The position numbers and the translations under genes were made by a program. Positions 35,932-44,476 of a stretch of 64,000 nt of DNA are shown here, in pieces; the first letter of the stretch is position 1; the number at the start of each line of letters is the position of its first letter. The stretch comes from JASLDZ01 sp964242625 (GTDB lineage: Bacteria > Pseudomonadota > Alphaproteobacteria > Caulobacterales > Caulobacteraceae): the NCBI GenBank assembly GCA_964242625.1, contig CAXTAO010000003.1, forward strand, positions 124,001 to 188,000. The letters are read 5' to 3'. The notes under the pieces are model-generated. The model had not been told where the DNA came from. It saw only the letters and a program-made list of their open reading frames with translations, and searched no databases.

Positions 35932-37152
35932 TTAGGCGGCCGCCATCCGTCGGCTGAGAGCGCACATCGACCAGAGCTCGGACAGGGCGTCCACCAGCGC
36001 GTCGATGTCGGCGTCGGAGTGGACCGGCGACGGCGTGATCCGCAGCCGCTCGGTCCCGCGCGCGACGGTCGGATAGTTGATCGGCTGGATGTAGATGCCG
36101 TAGCGGTCCAGCAGCCAGTCGCTGATCATCTTGCACTTCACGGGATCGCCGACCATCACCGGAATAATGTGGCTGTCGTTCTCCATGCAGGGGATTCCGG
36201 CGGCCGCGAGCCGGCGGCGAACGGTCGCCACCCGGTTGCGGTGGCGCGCGCGCTCCTGACCGCTCTCCTTGAGGTGGCGGATGCTGGCCAGCGCGCCGGC
36301 CGCGAGCGTCGGCGCCAGCGCGGTCGAGAAGATGAAACCGGAGGCGAAGCTGCGAACGAAGTCGCACATGGCGGCCGAGCCGGCGACATAGCCGCCCATC
36401 ACGCCGAAGGCCTTGGCCAGCGTGCCCTCGATCACGGTGATGCGGTGCATCAGCCCCTCGCGCTCGGCCACGCCGCCGCCACGCGGGCCGTAGAGTCCGA
36501 CGCCGTGCACCTCGTCGAGGTAGGTCATCGCGCCGAACTCGTCGGCGAGGTCGCACAGCTCGGCCAGGGGCGCGATGTCGCCGTCCATCGAGTAGACGCT
36601 CTCGAAGGCGATGAGCTTGGGCGCGGCGGGATCGGCGGCCTCGAGCCGGCGGCGCAGGTCGGCCATGTCGTTGTGGGCGAAGATCACGCGCTGCGCCTGG
36701 CTGTGGCGGATGCCCTCGATCATGGAGGCGTGGTTGCAGGCGTCGGAGAAGACGATGCATCCCGGCAGGCGGGCGGCGAGAGTCGAGAGCGCCGCCATGT
36801 TCGACATGTAGCCGGAGGTGAAGGTCAGCGCCGCCTCCTTGCCGTGCAAGTCGGCCAGCTCCGCCTCCAGGAGCACGTGGTAGTGGTTGGTGCCCGAGAT
36901 GTTGCGGGTGCCGCCCGCGCCCGCGCCGCAGCGGTCCAGCGCCTCGCGCATGGCGGCGAGCACCTTGGGGTGCTGCCCCATGCCCAGGTAGTCGTTCGAG
37001 CACCATACGGTGACGTCGCTCGTCGCGCCCTCGTGGTGGCGCACGGCGGCGGGAAACGACCCGGCCTTGCGCTCCAGGTCGGCGAACACGCGGTAGCGCC
37101 CTTCTTGGTGGAGGCCGGCCAGCTCGGTCTGGAAGAAGTGCTCGTAGTCCAT
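35932..37152 (-). CDS. hemA: 5-aminolevulinate synthase
   Basis: This 406-residue PLP enzyme condenses glycine and succinyl-CoA to 5-aminolevulinate, the first step towards heme and bacteriochlorophyll (C4 pathway). Signatures are WCSNDYLGMG near the N terminus, TYLDEVHGVG, and the PLP lysine in EGTLAKAFGVMGG near residue 247. It is the last gene of the minus-strand photosynthesis superoperon, after puhE, the usual place of the phototrophic hemA in this group. A second, housekeeping copy elsewhere is possible. Expression would follow the bch operon. Confidence 0.97.
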   Translation of the reverse strand: MDYEHFFQTELAGLHQEGRYRVFADLERKAGSFPAAVRHHEGATSDVTVWCSNDYLGMGQHPKVLAAMREALDRCGAGAGGTRNISGTNHYHVLLEAELADLHGKEAALTFTSGYMSNMAALSTLAARLPGCIVFSDACNHASMIEGIRHSQAQRVIFAHNDMADLRRRLEAADPAAPKLIAFESVYSMDGDIAPLAELCDLADEFGAMTYLDEVHGVGLYGPRGGGVAEREGLMHRITVIEGTLAKAFGVMGGYVAGSAAMCDFVRSFASGFIFSTALAPTLAAGALASIRHLKESGQERARHRNRVATVRRRLAAAGIPCMENDSHIIPVMVGDPVKCKMISDWLLDRYGIYIQPINYPTVARGTERLRITPSPVHSDADIDALVDALSELWSMCALSRRMAAA

Positions 37153-37183
37153 GGGGCGCGATCCTTGAGGGCTCGTCGGCGCG

Positions 37184-38014
37184 TCAGTTCAGGCCCTTCG
37201 CCGCTTCGGCGGCGAGAGGGGTGCGAGGGGGCGGCGGAGAGGTGGTGCGTTCGGAGGCGGGCAGCGCCCAGCGCCACAGGGCGGCGTCCGGCAGGGGGGC
37301 GGCCATGAAGGCGTGTTCCAGCGCCGCGAGGCTCAGGAGGGCGAAGACCAGCGCATAGCCCGTGGCTGTGAAGGGCGAGGCGGAGGCGCCCAGCGCGGTC
37401 GCGGCGGCGGCGGCGGCGGCCAGAGCGAGCGCCCCAAGCGACAGGGGGTAGAGCGCGCTGACGCGGCCGCGCCTCAGATAGCTGGCGAGGTGGCGCAGCT
37501 CCGCCGGGAACAGCTCGACGCTGAAGTTCGGCGCGCCGAGGAAGAGATTGAGCTTGGAGCTCAGCCGCGCGGCGAAGAGCACAAGCGCGGTCCACCCCGC
37601 GATGGGGTTGGGGGCGCCGAGCGTGAGCGCCGCGACCACGAGCGTGGTCAGCGCCAGCGCGATCTCGTGATGGATCAGCGTGGCGGCCGCTGCGCGGAAC
37701 CGCGCCCATCCCCGTGCGCCCGGGGGGCAGGGGGCCGACGAGGGCCCTGTGACAAAGCCGAACAGGAAGGCCAGCTCCTGCCAGCCCCAGAGCGCCAGGA
37801 CGGCGGTGAAGGCGACGCACGCGGCGAGGGGGGTGGTCTGCGTGCGCGTGGCCGCGAGCGCCGCCGCCGCCAGGGCGGCGACGGCGGTGGCGCAGGCCAT
37901 CACCCCGCCCCGCCATGCGCGCGGACGACGGCTGAGCCAGAGCACGAGCCCCGTGCTCGCCCACCAGAGCGCGAGCGCGAAGACGAGGGCCAAGGCTATG
38001 GGCGCGGCGCTCAT
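37184..38014 (-). CDS. puhE: Photosynthetic complex assembly protein PuhE
   Basis: This 276-residue integral membrane protein has about seven hydrophobic segments and matches PuhE (DUF3623) by motifs such as LWGWQELAFLFGFVTGP, IHHEIALA and LNLFLGAPNFSVELFP. PuhE affects reaction-centre assembly and bacteriochlorophyll production in Rhodobacter capsulatus; the mechanism is open. ATG at 38014 (or GTG at 38017) follows the acsF stop by a few bases, and hemA follows after 31 bases, so it is co-transcribed with both. Confidence 0.92.
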   Translation of the reverse strand: MSAAPIALALVFALALWWASTGLVLWLSRRPRAWRGGVMACATAVAALAAAALAATRTQTTPLAACVAFTAVLALWGWQELAFLFGFVTGPSSAPCPPGARGWARFRAAAATLIHHEIALALTTLVVAALTLGAPNPIAGWTALVLFAARLSSKLNLFLGAPNFSVELFPAELRHLASYLRRGRVSALYPLSLGALALAAAAAAATALGASASPFTATGYALVFALLSLAALEHAFMAAPLPDAALWRWALPASERTTSPPPPRTPLAAEAAKGLN

Positions 38015-38018
38015 CACC

Positions 38019-39152
38019 TCACCAGGTCGGCTCGAGCCGCACCGCGCCGGGCGGCGTGTTGGGCAGGGACGGGACGAAGAAAAGCCGCACGAAGGTCGCT
38101 CCTGCGGCGGCGACCAACCCCGCGCGGCGCACGCCGGCCGACCAGCCGCCCTGCGCCTTGGCGTCGCCCATCCGCGCGGTGATCGCGGCCATGCGGTCGA
38201 AGCCGCGGCGCGAGGCCGGCGCGTCCATGTCGAGCACCAGCGGGAACACCTGCCGCGAGATCTCCGAGCAGCAGCGGAACACGCGATGGTCGTAGTCGCT
38301 GGGATCGAGCCCCAGCGCGGCGTGGAAGGCGGGTCGCGCGTGGTCGCGCACGTACATGGTGAGATAGACCGACAGCAGGAAGAACTTGATCCACAGCTTG
38401 TTGAGCCCGCGCAGCAGCTTGGGCTCGGACCGCATCAAGAGCGCGAAGGCGTCGCCGTGGCGGAACTCGTCGTTGCACCACCGCTCGAACCACTTGAAGA
38501 TCGGGTGGAACCGCTGCTCGGGATGCGCCTCGAGGTGGCGGAAGATGGTGATGTAGCGCGCGTAGCCGATCTTCTCCGACAGGTAGACGGCGTAGAAGAT
38601 GAATTTCGGCTTGAAGAAGGTGTACTTCTTGACCTTGGTCAGGAAGCTCAGGTCGACGCCGATGTCGTAGTCCTTCAGACACTCGTTGATGAAGCCCGCG
38701 TGCCGGGCTTCGTCGCGGCTCATGTACTTGAACAGCGCCTTGATGTCGGGATTCTGAACGCGCTTGACGATCTCGGCGTAGAGCACGCAGCCGGAGAACT
38801 CGGCGGTGAGCGAGCTCACCAGGAAGTCCACGAACTCGCGCCGGAGCTCGGGCGGCAGTTCGTCCAGCGTTTCGGTGAAGGCCTCTGCGCGCTTGAAGTG
38901 GTCGCGGTTGGGATCGGCGGCCATCTCGGCCAGGAGCCCGTCCCACTCGGCGCGGACGGGCGCCACATCCATCCGGTCGAGGGCGGCGAAGTCGGTGGTG
39001 TAGAACCGCGGGCTGAGGACGGTGTCCTCCTGGGCCAGCCGCGTCGTCTCGCTTGCGGCGCGGCGCGCCTTGTCCGCGGCGGTGACGGCCGGCGCCCGGA
39101 CGGGCCCTTCCGCGGGAACGAGCAGGTCGGCGTCGAAGGTCGCGTCGGTCAT
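38019..39152 (-). CDS. acsF: Aerobic Mg-protoporphyrin IX monomethyl ester cyclase
   Basis: This 377-residue diiron oxidase closes the isocyclic ring E of the chlorophyll pathway using O2. Iron-binding motifs are visible as SRDEARHAGF and CNDEFRHGDAF, with the upstream glutamate helix LTAEFSGCVLYAEI. Its presence shows that bacteriochlorophyll is made under oxygen; no bchE is in the window. The start ATG overlaps the stop of the preceding small gene (ATGA), and puhE follows. The N-terminal 50 residues are variable, as usual. Confidence 0.97.
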   Translation of the reverse strand: MTDATFDADLLVPAEGPVRAPAVTAADKARRAASETTRLAQEDTVLSPRFYTTDFAALDRMDVAPVRAEWDGLLAEMAADPNRDHFKRAEAFTETLDELPPELRREFVDFLVSSLTAEFSGCVLYAEIVKRVQNPDIKALFKYMSRDEARHAGFINECLKDYDIGVDLSFLTKVKKYTFFKPKFIFYAVYLSEKIGYARYITIFRHLEAHPEQRFHPIFKWFERWCNDEFRHGDAFALLMRSEPKLLRGLNKLWIKFFLLSVYLTMYVRDHARPAFHAALGLDPSDYDHRVFRCCSEISRQVFPLVLDMDAPASRRGFDRMAAITARMGDAKAQGGWSAGVRRAGLVAAAGATFVRLFFVPSLPNTPPGAVRLEPTW

Positions 39153-39454
39153 GGCGCCCTCCCGGGCGTGAAGCTGACTTCGTAGAGTTCGGCGAGTTCG
39201 AAGCGCGCGCAGAGGCGCGTCCACTGACGCTCGAGCCAGCCCGCGCGCTCGACGGTCGCCTCGCGCCTCAGGGTGAGCACATCGCCGAAGCGCACGCGGA
39301 TGGGGTCGCCGTGCACGCGCACCCGGTCGCCGGGGCGCAGTTCGGGCTCGCCGTCGAGCGCGACATGGGCGTGCAGGCTGCGCTCGGTGTGCTCGATCTC
39401 GATGGTGCAGGGCGTGACCAGCGATCGGCGCGAGAGGAAGGGCAGGGCGGTCAT
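39149..39454 (-). CDS. Small conserved protein between puhC and acsF
   Basis: This 101-residue protein has no signal peptide or membrane helix. Its core looks beta-rich (CTIEIEHTERSLHAHVAL, GDRVRVHGDPIRVRFGDVLTLRREATVERA) and its tail has WLERQWTRL and FELAELYEVSFTPG. A short gene at this position between puhC and acsF is common in purple-bacterial clusters and is usually annotated hypothetical. Both ends overlap neighbouring genes by four bases, so translation is coupled. Its role is unknown; the site suggests pigment or reaction-centre assembly. Confidence 0.85.
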   Translation of the reverse strand: MTALPFLSRRSLVTPCTIEIEHTERSLHAHVALDGEPELRPGDRVRVHGDPIRVRFGDVLTLRREATVERAGWLERQWTRLCARFELAELYEVSFTPGRAP

Positions 39455-39909
39455 GCGCGCGTGCTCCCGGCCGGCAGGAAGGCGGCGAAGGCGGCGCGGT
39501 TGCCCGACCCGAACGCGTCGAGATCAATCAGCCGGCGCGTGGCGGTGTCCTGCAGCCAGAGGTGGCCTCCGTGGTCGAGGCTGAGGCGGAATGGCGCTGC
39601 CGGGCCGATGTGGCGGCTCATCCGATCGCGCGCGAGGCCCCGCATCACGCCCCGCACGAAGCCGTTGGTGTTGGGGGCGAGGGTGGACACGGGCGCGCCC
39701 GTGCGGGCGTCGGCCACGCTCACGGCCCCGTCCGCCCGGTCCGCGAAGCGCAGCTCGATCGACGCGACCGCCGGGGGCGCGGTGGCGGGGGCGGGCGGGC
39801 GCGTCAACCGCGCAACCGCCGCGCCGCCGATCACCATGGCGAGCACGCCCGCCACCGCCACGAGGGCGCCCCGGGGGATGGGATCGGAGTGGGGCGCGGT
39901 CATCGTCAT
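39451..39909 (-). CDS. puhC: Photosynthetic complex assembly protein PuhC
   Basis: This 152-residue protein has one N-terminal transmembrane helix (about 14-34) and a periplasmic domain with RFADRADGAVSV, NTNGFVRGVMRGLARDR and FGSGNRAAFAAFL, motifs of PuhC. PuhC is needed for normal assembly of reaction centre and core antenna in Rhodobacter. The start (ATG at 39909 or 39903) lies 11-17 bases after the puhB stop. Only the main-cluster puhAB pair is followed by puhC; the second reaction-centre operon has none. Confidence 0.92.
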   Translation of the reverse strand: MTMTAPHSDPIPRGALVAVAGVLAMVIGGAAVARLTRPPAPATAPPAVASIELRFADRADGAVSVADARTGAPVSTLAPNTNGFVRGVMRGLARDRMSRHIGPAAPFRLSLDHGGHLWLQDTATRRLIDLDAFGSGNRAAFAAFLPAGSTRA

Positions 39910-39919
39910 CGTTGGATCC

Positions 39920-40576
39920 TCAGGCCGCCGCGGTCTCGCCGAGGCCCAGCGCCGTCTTCGTCGGGCGGGCGGGGGCGACGAGGGTTGCGATCTCCACCCC
40001 GACCTCCGCCTTCATCGCCGCCGCCAGCGTCCGGGCGACGACCGCGGCGTCGGGCACGGCCCGGAGGCTAGGCTCCGGCCGCGCCAAGCGCCATGGCCGC
40101 GCATGCGGCCAAAGGTGCGCGATGGCGAGCTTATTCGGGGCCTTGAGCGTCAGCGCGAGGTCGCCCGTCCCATCCCGTCCCGCCTTGAGCGCGCCGCTCT
40201 CGATGATCGTGAACGGCAGGTTGATCGCCTTGGACAGCGCGACGCCGTAGCGAAGAACGACCCGGCGACTTGTGATCGAGTAGACGGTGGTGCGCGCGAC
40301 CAGCCAGGCCCACAGCGCGAGGAGGCCCAGCGCCGCCCCGGCGAGCGGAGCCGCGGCCGCCGCCTGCCCCAGCGCGGTGGGAAGGGTCGCGCCCGATCCG
40401 ATCGCTCCGGCGGCGCGCCAAGCGAGGAGGAGCGCGAAATAAAGCGCCACCGCGCGCAGGTGGAAGGCCTCGCACGCCAGCGGCGCCCAGCGCGGGGCGC
40501 CCTGCCAGAGAAGGGTCTCGCCCTCGGGCAGCGCGCCGGGAAGGCCGCGGACGGGTTCGGCGTCGTGCCCGTTCAC
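39920..40576 (-). CDS. puhB: Reaction-centre assembly protein PuhB, main-cluster copy
   Basis: This 218-residue membrane protein has two or three hydrophobic segments (about 40-60, 70-100) and a PH-like domain (RTTVYSITSRRVVLRYG, then DGTGDLALTLKAP and LWPHARPWRLARPEP). It is the partner of puhA in the superoperon and helps reaction-centre assembly. The GTG start overlaps the puhA stop. Its tail (PARPTKTALGLGETAAA) is longer than that of the paralogue at 16123-16722. Confidence 0.93.
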   Translation of the reverse strand: MNGHDAEPVRGLPGALPEGETLLWQGAPRWAPLACEAFHLRAVALYFALLLAWRAAGAIGSGATLPTALGQAAAAAPLAGAALGLLALWAWLVARTTVYSITSRRVVLRYGVALSKAINLPFTIIESGALKAGRDGTGDLALTLKAPNKLAIAHLWPHARPWRLARPEPSLRAVPDAAVVARTLAAAMKAEVGVEIATLVAPARPTKTALGLGETAAA

Positions 40577-41388
40577 AGCACCGGCTCCGTGCGGGCGGGC
40601 GTGGCGTAGAGGTAGCCCGCGCCGTAGTAGGCGGAGATCCGCTCCTCCTCGTCGCGTGTGACTTCGTCGGGGTTCTCCAGCGCCGGCACGTCTGCAAAGT
40701 GCCGGGCGAGGATGGCGTCGACCTTCACGACGCCCTCGCCGCGGGAGATCTTGGCCATGGTCAGCGGCAAGAGCACCCGGCGTCCGGTCGGCGCGGCGTC
40801 GACCACGCTCGAGCCGGGCGCCGAGGCCGCCGGGGTGAGCGTGACCTCGAGATAGCGGACCAGGATCTCGCCCCGATCAATCCAGACGTCGGACACGACC
40901 CCCGCCGGCCGGCGGTCGGCTCCGAGCACCCTCATGCCGCGCGGATCGGGGTCGCGAGCGTCGAGCGTGAAGTCGGTCGCCTGACGCATCGGGGTGATCT
41001 TGAGGTCGCCGTGGTCGGTGCGGTCGGGCGCGCGGGCGCGGTTGGCGTAGGCGCCGGAGCCGACGCCGGCCAGCATGGGATCGCCCACCGGCTGGAACGG
41101 CGTGCCCGACACCCGCGACCGGCGCGTGGCGGCGATGTCGCGGCTGTCGCTCACGCCGTCGGGCTTGAAGATCAGGTCGCCGCCGGCCAAGCGGAAGGTC
41201 TTGGGCCGCGCCACGAACATCATGCCCTGCGCGGGCTCCAGCCGGCCCGTCTCGTCGTCCTCGATGGGGTATCCCTCGCGACGGTCCTCGCGCCGCAGGT
41301 AGATCACCAGCCCGACGAAGAAGGCGGTGAACAAGGTCAGGGTCAGGGCGGTGACGTCGAAGGTCCCGAAAAACTCGATGTTGTGCAT
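40573..41388 (-). CDS. puhA: Photosynthetic reaction centre H subunit, main-cluster copy
   Basis: This 271-residue protein has the single N-terminal helix (about 12-33), YLRREDRREGYPIE, PKTFRLAGG, GDPMLAGVGSGAY and the cytoplasmic barrel with DPRGMRVLGAD, DVWIDRGE and YLEV. The loop DRTDHGDLKITPM keeps acidic and His residues at the proton-entry site, unlike the second copy. After YLEV there is an insertion of about 18 residues (PAASAPGSSVVDAAP). The start ATG has a strong AAGGAGAT site. Location after lhaA and before puhB is standard. Confidence 0.96.
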   Translation of the reverse strand: MHNIEFFGTFDVTALTLTLFTAFFVGLVIYLRREDRREGYPIEDDETGRLEPAQGMMFVARPKTFRLAGGDLIFKPDGVSDSRDIAATRRSRVSGTPFQPVGDPMLAGVGSGAYANRARAPDRTDHGDLKITPMRQATDFTLDARDPDPRGMRVLGADRRPAGVVSDVWIDRGEILVRYLEVTLTPAASAPGSSVVDAAPTGRRVLLPLTMAKISRGEGVVKVDAILARHFADVPALENPDEVTRDEEERISAYYGAGYLYATPARTEPVL

Positions 41389-41408
41389 GTGGATCTCCTT
41401 CGGGGACC

Positions 41409-42833
41409 TTACGCGGGTGTCTGGGCGAGGGCGGAGTGGTCTGTGAAGATCGCGGGGTCGTGGCGTGCGAGGGGTCCGAGGGCCACGAGGGCGCCGAACA
41501 GCAGGAGGATCTCCAGCGCGTACACCGCCGAATAGCCGGTGGCCGGGCTCTCCAGCGCCGCGCCGAGGCGGCCTGTGCGAGCGGCGGCGCCGATCGCGTC
41601 GCTGAGGAGGCCGCCGGAGGCGACCGCCAGCCCGGCCGCCAGCGCCTGCACCGCGCCCCAGGCTCCCAGCGCCAGCCCCGTGGCGTCCGCCTGCGCCATG
41701 TTCATGGAAGCGGTGAGCGTGCCGTGGGCGAAGAGCCCCGCACCGAAGCCTACGAGGCCGACGCCCGTGGCGAACAGCGCTCCGGACGCCATGGGTGCGG
41801 CCAGCATCACGCAGGCGAAGGCGAGGAGGCCCGCCAAGGCGCCCATGCCCGCCACGCGGTAGGGGTCGGAGCCCCGCGCCAGCCGGCGCGCGGCGATCCA
41901 CAGCCCGGCCCCGCCCCCCAGCGCCAGAAGCGCGGTGAGCCCCGTGGTCGCCCCCACCGGGAGATGCAGCACGCGGCCGCCGTAGGGCTCCAAGAGCACG
42001 TCCTGCATGGAGAACGCGCACGTGCCCATGCCGATGGCCAGAAGGCGCCGGCCGGCCCGGCCGGTGGACGCGTACGCCGCCCAGCGCTGCGTGAAGCTCG
42101 GAGCCGCGGCGGCGGCGCGGCCGCGGTCGGGGTCGCGCGCCTCCTGCTGCCACAGCGCGACGCCGTTCAGGATCAGGGTGAGAAGGCCTGCGCCCTGAAC
42201 CACCTTGACGAGCTTGAGCTCGGTGAAGGGATGCAGCAGCAGCCCGAAAGCCACCGCCGCGCCGACCGATCCCACGAGCAGCATGGCGCACAAGAGCGCC
42301 ACCACCTTGGGGCGGGCCTGGGCCGGAGCGAGGTCGGTCGCCAGCGCCAGCCCGCTCGTCTGTACGGTGTGGAGCCCCGCGCCGGTCAGGAGAAAGGCCA
42401 GCGCCGCCCCCGCCTGCCCCACGATCGGCGGCCCGTGGCTGTCGCCGGAGAGCAGGATCAGCGCGAAGGGCATGATCGCCAGCCCGCCGAACTGCAGCAG
42501 GGTGCCGAACCACAGATAGGGCGTGCGCCTCCAGCCCAGGACCGAGCGGTGCGTGTCGGAGCGGTGGCCGACCAGCATGCGGAACGGCGCGAACACGAGC
42601 GGCAGGGCGATCATCAGCGCCACCACCCAGGCGGGCAGGCCCAGCTCGACGATCATGACGCGGTTCAGCGTGCCGATCAGGAGCACCGCCGCCATGCCCA
42701 CGGTGACCTGGAACAGCGACAGCCGCAGCAGGCGGCGCAGGGGCAGCTCCGCCGTCGACGCCGAGGCGAACGGCAGCCACGCGCCGCCGACCGCGCGCCA
42801 CGACCAGGTGCGGGGGGCGGGGGCGTCGGTCAC
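41409..42833 (-). CDS. lhaA: Light-harvesting 1 assembly protein LhaA (PucC/BCD family MFS)
   Basis: This 474-residue inner-membrane protein has twelve predicted helices and PucC-family signatures (GTLNRVMIVELGLPAW, FRMLVGHRSDTHRS, WRRTPYLWFG). LhaA helps insert LH1 polypeptides or deliver pigment to them. The GTG start overlaps the bchM stop (GTGA); the frame stays open upstream inside bchM but that extension is not PucC-like. It implies that LH1 genes (pufBA) exist, although none are in this window. Confidence 0.94.
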   Translation of the reverse strand: MTDAPAPRTWSWRAVGGAWLPFASASTAELPLRRLLRLSLFQVTVGMAAVLLIGTLNRVMIVELGLPAWVVALMIALPLVFAPFRMLVGHRSDTHRSVLGWRRTPYLWFGTLLQFGGLAIMPFALILLSGDSHGPPIVGQAGAALAFLLTGAGLHTVQTSGLALATDLAPAQARPKVVALLCAMLLVGSVGAAVAFGLLLHPFTELKLVKVVQGAGLLTLILNGVALWQQEARDPDRGRAAAAAPSFTQRWAAYASTGRAGRRLLAIGMGTCAFSMQDVLLEPYGGRVLHLPVGATTGLTALLALGGGAGLWIAARRLARGSDPYRVAGMGALAGLLAFACVMLAAPMASGALFATGVGLVGFGAGLFAHGTLTASMNMAQADATGLALGAWGAVQALAAGLAVASGGLLSDAIGAAARTGRLGAALESPATGYSAVYALEILLLFGALVALGPLARHDPAIFTDHSALAQTPA

Positions 42834-43540
42834 CGCCGGACGAGCTCCATCGCCTGCGAAGTGTAGAAGCCGGACGCGACGCGCTCGGTGCGGCCGGGTC
42901 GCCAGCCGGCGAGCGCGGGGTGGGCGGCGATCGCCCGGCGCAGCCTCTGCTCCGCCACGGGCTCGAGCGCAGGGGCGCGGTCGGCGCGCGGGAAAAGGAG
43001 GCCCACGCTCCACATCAGCCACAGGGCCGGCGTGCGCGGCGCGAAGGTGAAGAGGATGGAGCGCCCGGTGCGGGGGGCGAGCGCCGCCAGCACCTCCACG
43101 ATCTCGGCGGCGGGGTAGTGGATCAGCGAGTCCATCGCCACCACGTGGTCGAAGCGGCCGAGCGCCGCGTCACGCATGTCGCCCACCCGGAAGTCGATGC
43201 TTCCGCCGCCCAGCTCGCCCGCGCGCTCGCCGGCCAGGCCGACGAGGTTTCCCGCGATGTCCACGGCGGTGACCCGGGCGCCCCGCCTCGCCGCCTCGAC
43301 GGAGAGCGCCCCCGTGCCGCAGCCCGCGTCCAGGAGGGCGGCGCCCGTCATGTCGGCAGGCAGCCAGGAGAGCAGGGCGGCGCGCATGCGGTCGCGCCCG
43401 GCGCGCACCGTTTCCCGGATGCGGCTCACCGGGGCGTCCGAGGTGAGCCGCGCCCAGGTCTCCATGGCGGTCCGGTCGAAATAGGTCTGCAGCCGCCCAC
43501 GACGGACGTCGTAGAGGGTTTCGGGCGTGGTCGCCGACAT
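42830..43540 (-). CDS. bchM: Mg-protoporphyrin O-methyltransferase
   Basis: This 236-residue SAM-dependent enzyme methylates the C13 propionate of Mg-protoporphyrin IX. The SAM-binding motif LLDAGCGTGALSVEAA lies near residue 70, and RFDHVVAMDSLIHYP is a typical family sequence. The ATG shares one base with the bchL stop (TGATG), so the genes are coupled, and its stop overlaps the lhaA start. Its product is the substrate of AcsF encoded downstream in the same operon. Confidence 0.95.
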   Translation of the reverse strand: MSATTPETLYDVRRGRLQTYFDRTAMETWARLTSDAPVSRIRETVRAGRDRMRAALLSWLPADMTGAALLDAGCGTGALSVEAARRGARVTAVDIAGNLVGLAGERAGELGGGSIDFRVGDMRDAALGRFDHVVAMDSLIHYPAAEIVEVLAALAPRTGRSILFTFAPRTPALWLMWSVGLLFPRADRAPALEPVAEQRLRRAIAAHPALAGWRPGRTERVASGFYTSQAMELVRR

Positions 43541-44466
43541 CACTCGAACCCCAGGAAGTCGAACACGTCCCGGTCCTTCATCGGCATGCAATCGTAGCTC
43601 CGGCCATCGGCCAGGAGAGTCGCCGCCAGCTTCATGTATTCGGCGCAGGCGAGGTCGACCTCGGGCGAGGACTCCATCTCGAACAGCACCGACTTCTTCA
43701 ACCGGCTCTTGCGGATGGGCTCCAGGATCGGGAAATGCGCGAGGCGCTCCAGGCCGATCTTGGCGTTGAAGCGGTCGATCTCGTCGGTGGCGGCGCTGCG
43801 GTTGGCGATCATCCCGCCCAGCCGCACCTCGTAGTTCTTCGCCTTGGCGCGGATCGCGGCGATGATGCGGTTCATCGCGAAGATGCTGTCGAAGTCGTTG
43901 GACGCCACTACGAGCGCGCGCTCCGCATGCTGCAGGGGCGCGGCGAAGCCGCCGCAGACCACGTCGCCCAAGACGTCGAAGATCACGATGTCGGTGTCGT
44001 CGAGGAGGTGGTGCTCCTTGAGGAGCTTGACCGTCTGGCCGACGACATAGCCGCCGCAGCCGGTGCCCGCCGGCGGGCCGCCGGCCTCCACGCACATCAC
44101 GCCGTTGTAGCCGGTGAAGCAGTAGTCCTCGGGCCTTAGTTCTTCGGTGTGGAAGTCGACCGTCTCGAGGATGTCGATCACCGTCGGTGTCAGCGTCTTG
44201 GTCAGGGTGAAGGTCGAGTCGTGCTTGGGGTCGCAGCCGATCTGCAGGACGCGCTTGCCCAGCTTGGAAAAGGCGGCCGACAGGTTGGACGAGGTGGTCG
44301 ATTTGCCGATGCCGCCCTTGCCGTAGATGGCGAACACCTTGGCGCGCCCGGTCATGGCGCCGCCGTCCATCTTGACCTGGACGCTGCCCTCGCCGTCACC
44401 GCGCGTATGCGGCGCCGTGCGGAAGGCGGGTCGGGCGCCGGGGCGCTCCATGTCGACGAGGGTCAT
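43540..44466 (-). CDS. bchL: Light-independent protochlorophyllide reductase ATP-binding subunit
   Basis: This 308-residue homodimeric NifH-like protein delivers electrons to BchN-BchB. It has the P-loop YGKGGIGKSTTSSN near residue 47 and the two cysteines that hold the intersubunit [4Fe-4S] cluster, in GTGCGGYV and GDVVCGGF. The N-terminal 38 residues are a variable extension that may regulate access to the cluster. It lies 10 bases after bchH. The dark-operative enzyme is oxygen-sensitive, of interest in an organism that also uses AcsF. Confidence 0.97.
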   Translation of the reverse strand: MTLVDMERPGARPAFRTAPHTRGDGEGSVQVKMDGGAMTGRAKVFAIYGKGGIGKSTTSSNLSAAFSKLGKRVLQIGCDPKHDSTFTLTKTLTPTVIDILETVDFHTEELRPEDYCFTGYNGVMCVEAGGPPAGTGCGGYVVGQTVKLLKEHHLLDDTDIVIFDVLGDVVCGGFAAPLQHAERALVVASNDFDSIFAMNRIIAAIRAKAKNYEVRLGGMIANRSAATDEIDRFNAKIGLERLAHFPILEPIRKSRLKKSVLFEMESSPEVDLACAEYMKLAATLLADGRSYDCMPMKDRDVFDFLGFE

Positions 44467-44476
44467 CGGGGATCCA

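Noticed and set aside
42834..43022. Upstream extension of lhaA inside bchM
   Set aside because: The extension is not PucC-like; the GTG overlapping the bchM stop gives the family length.
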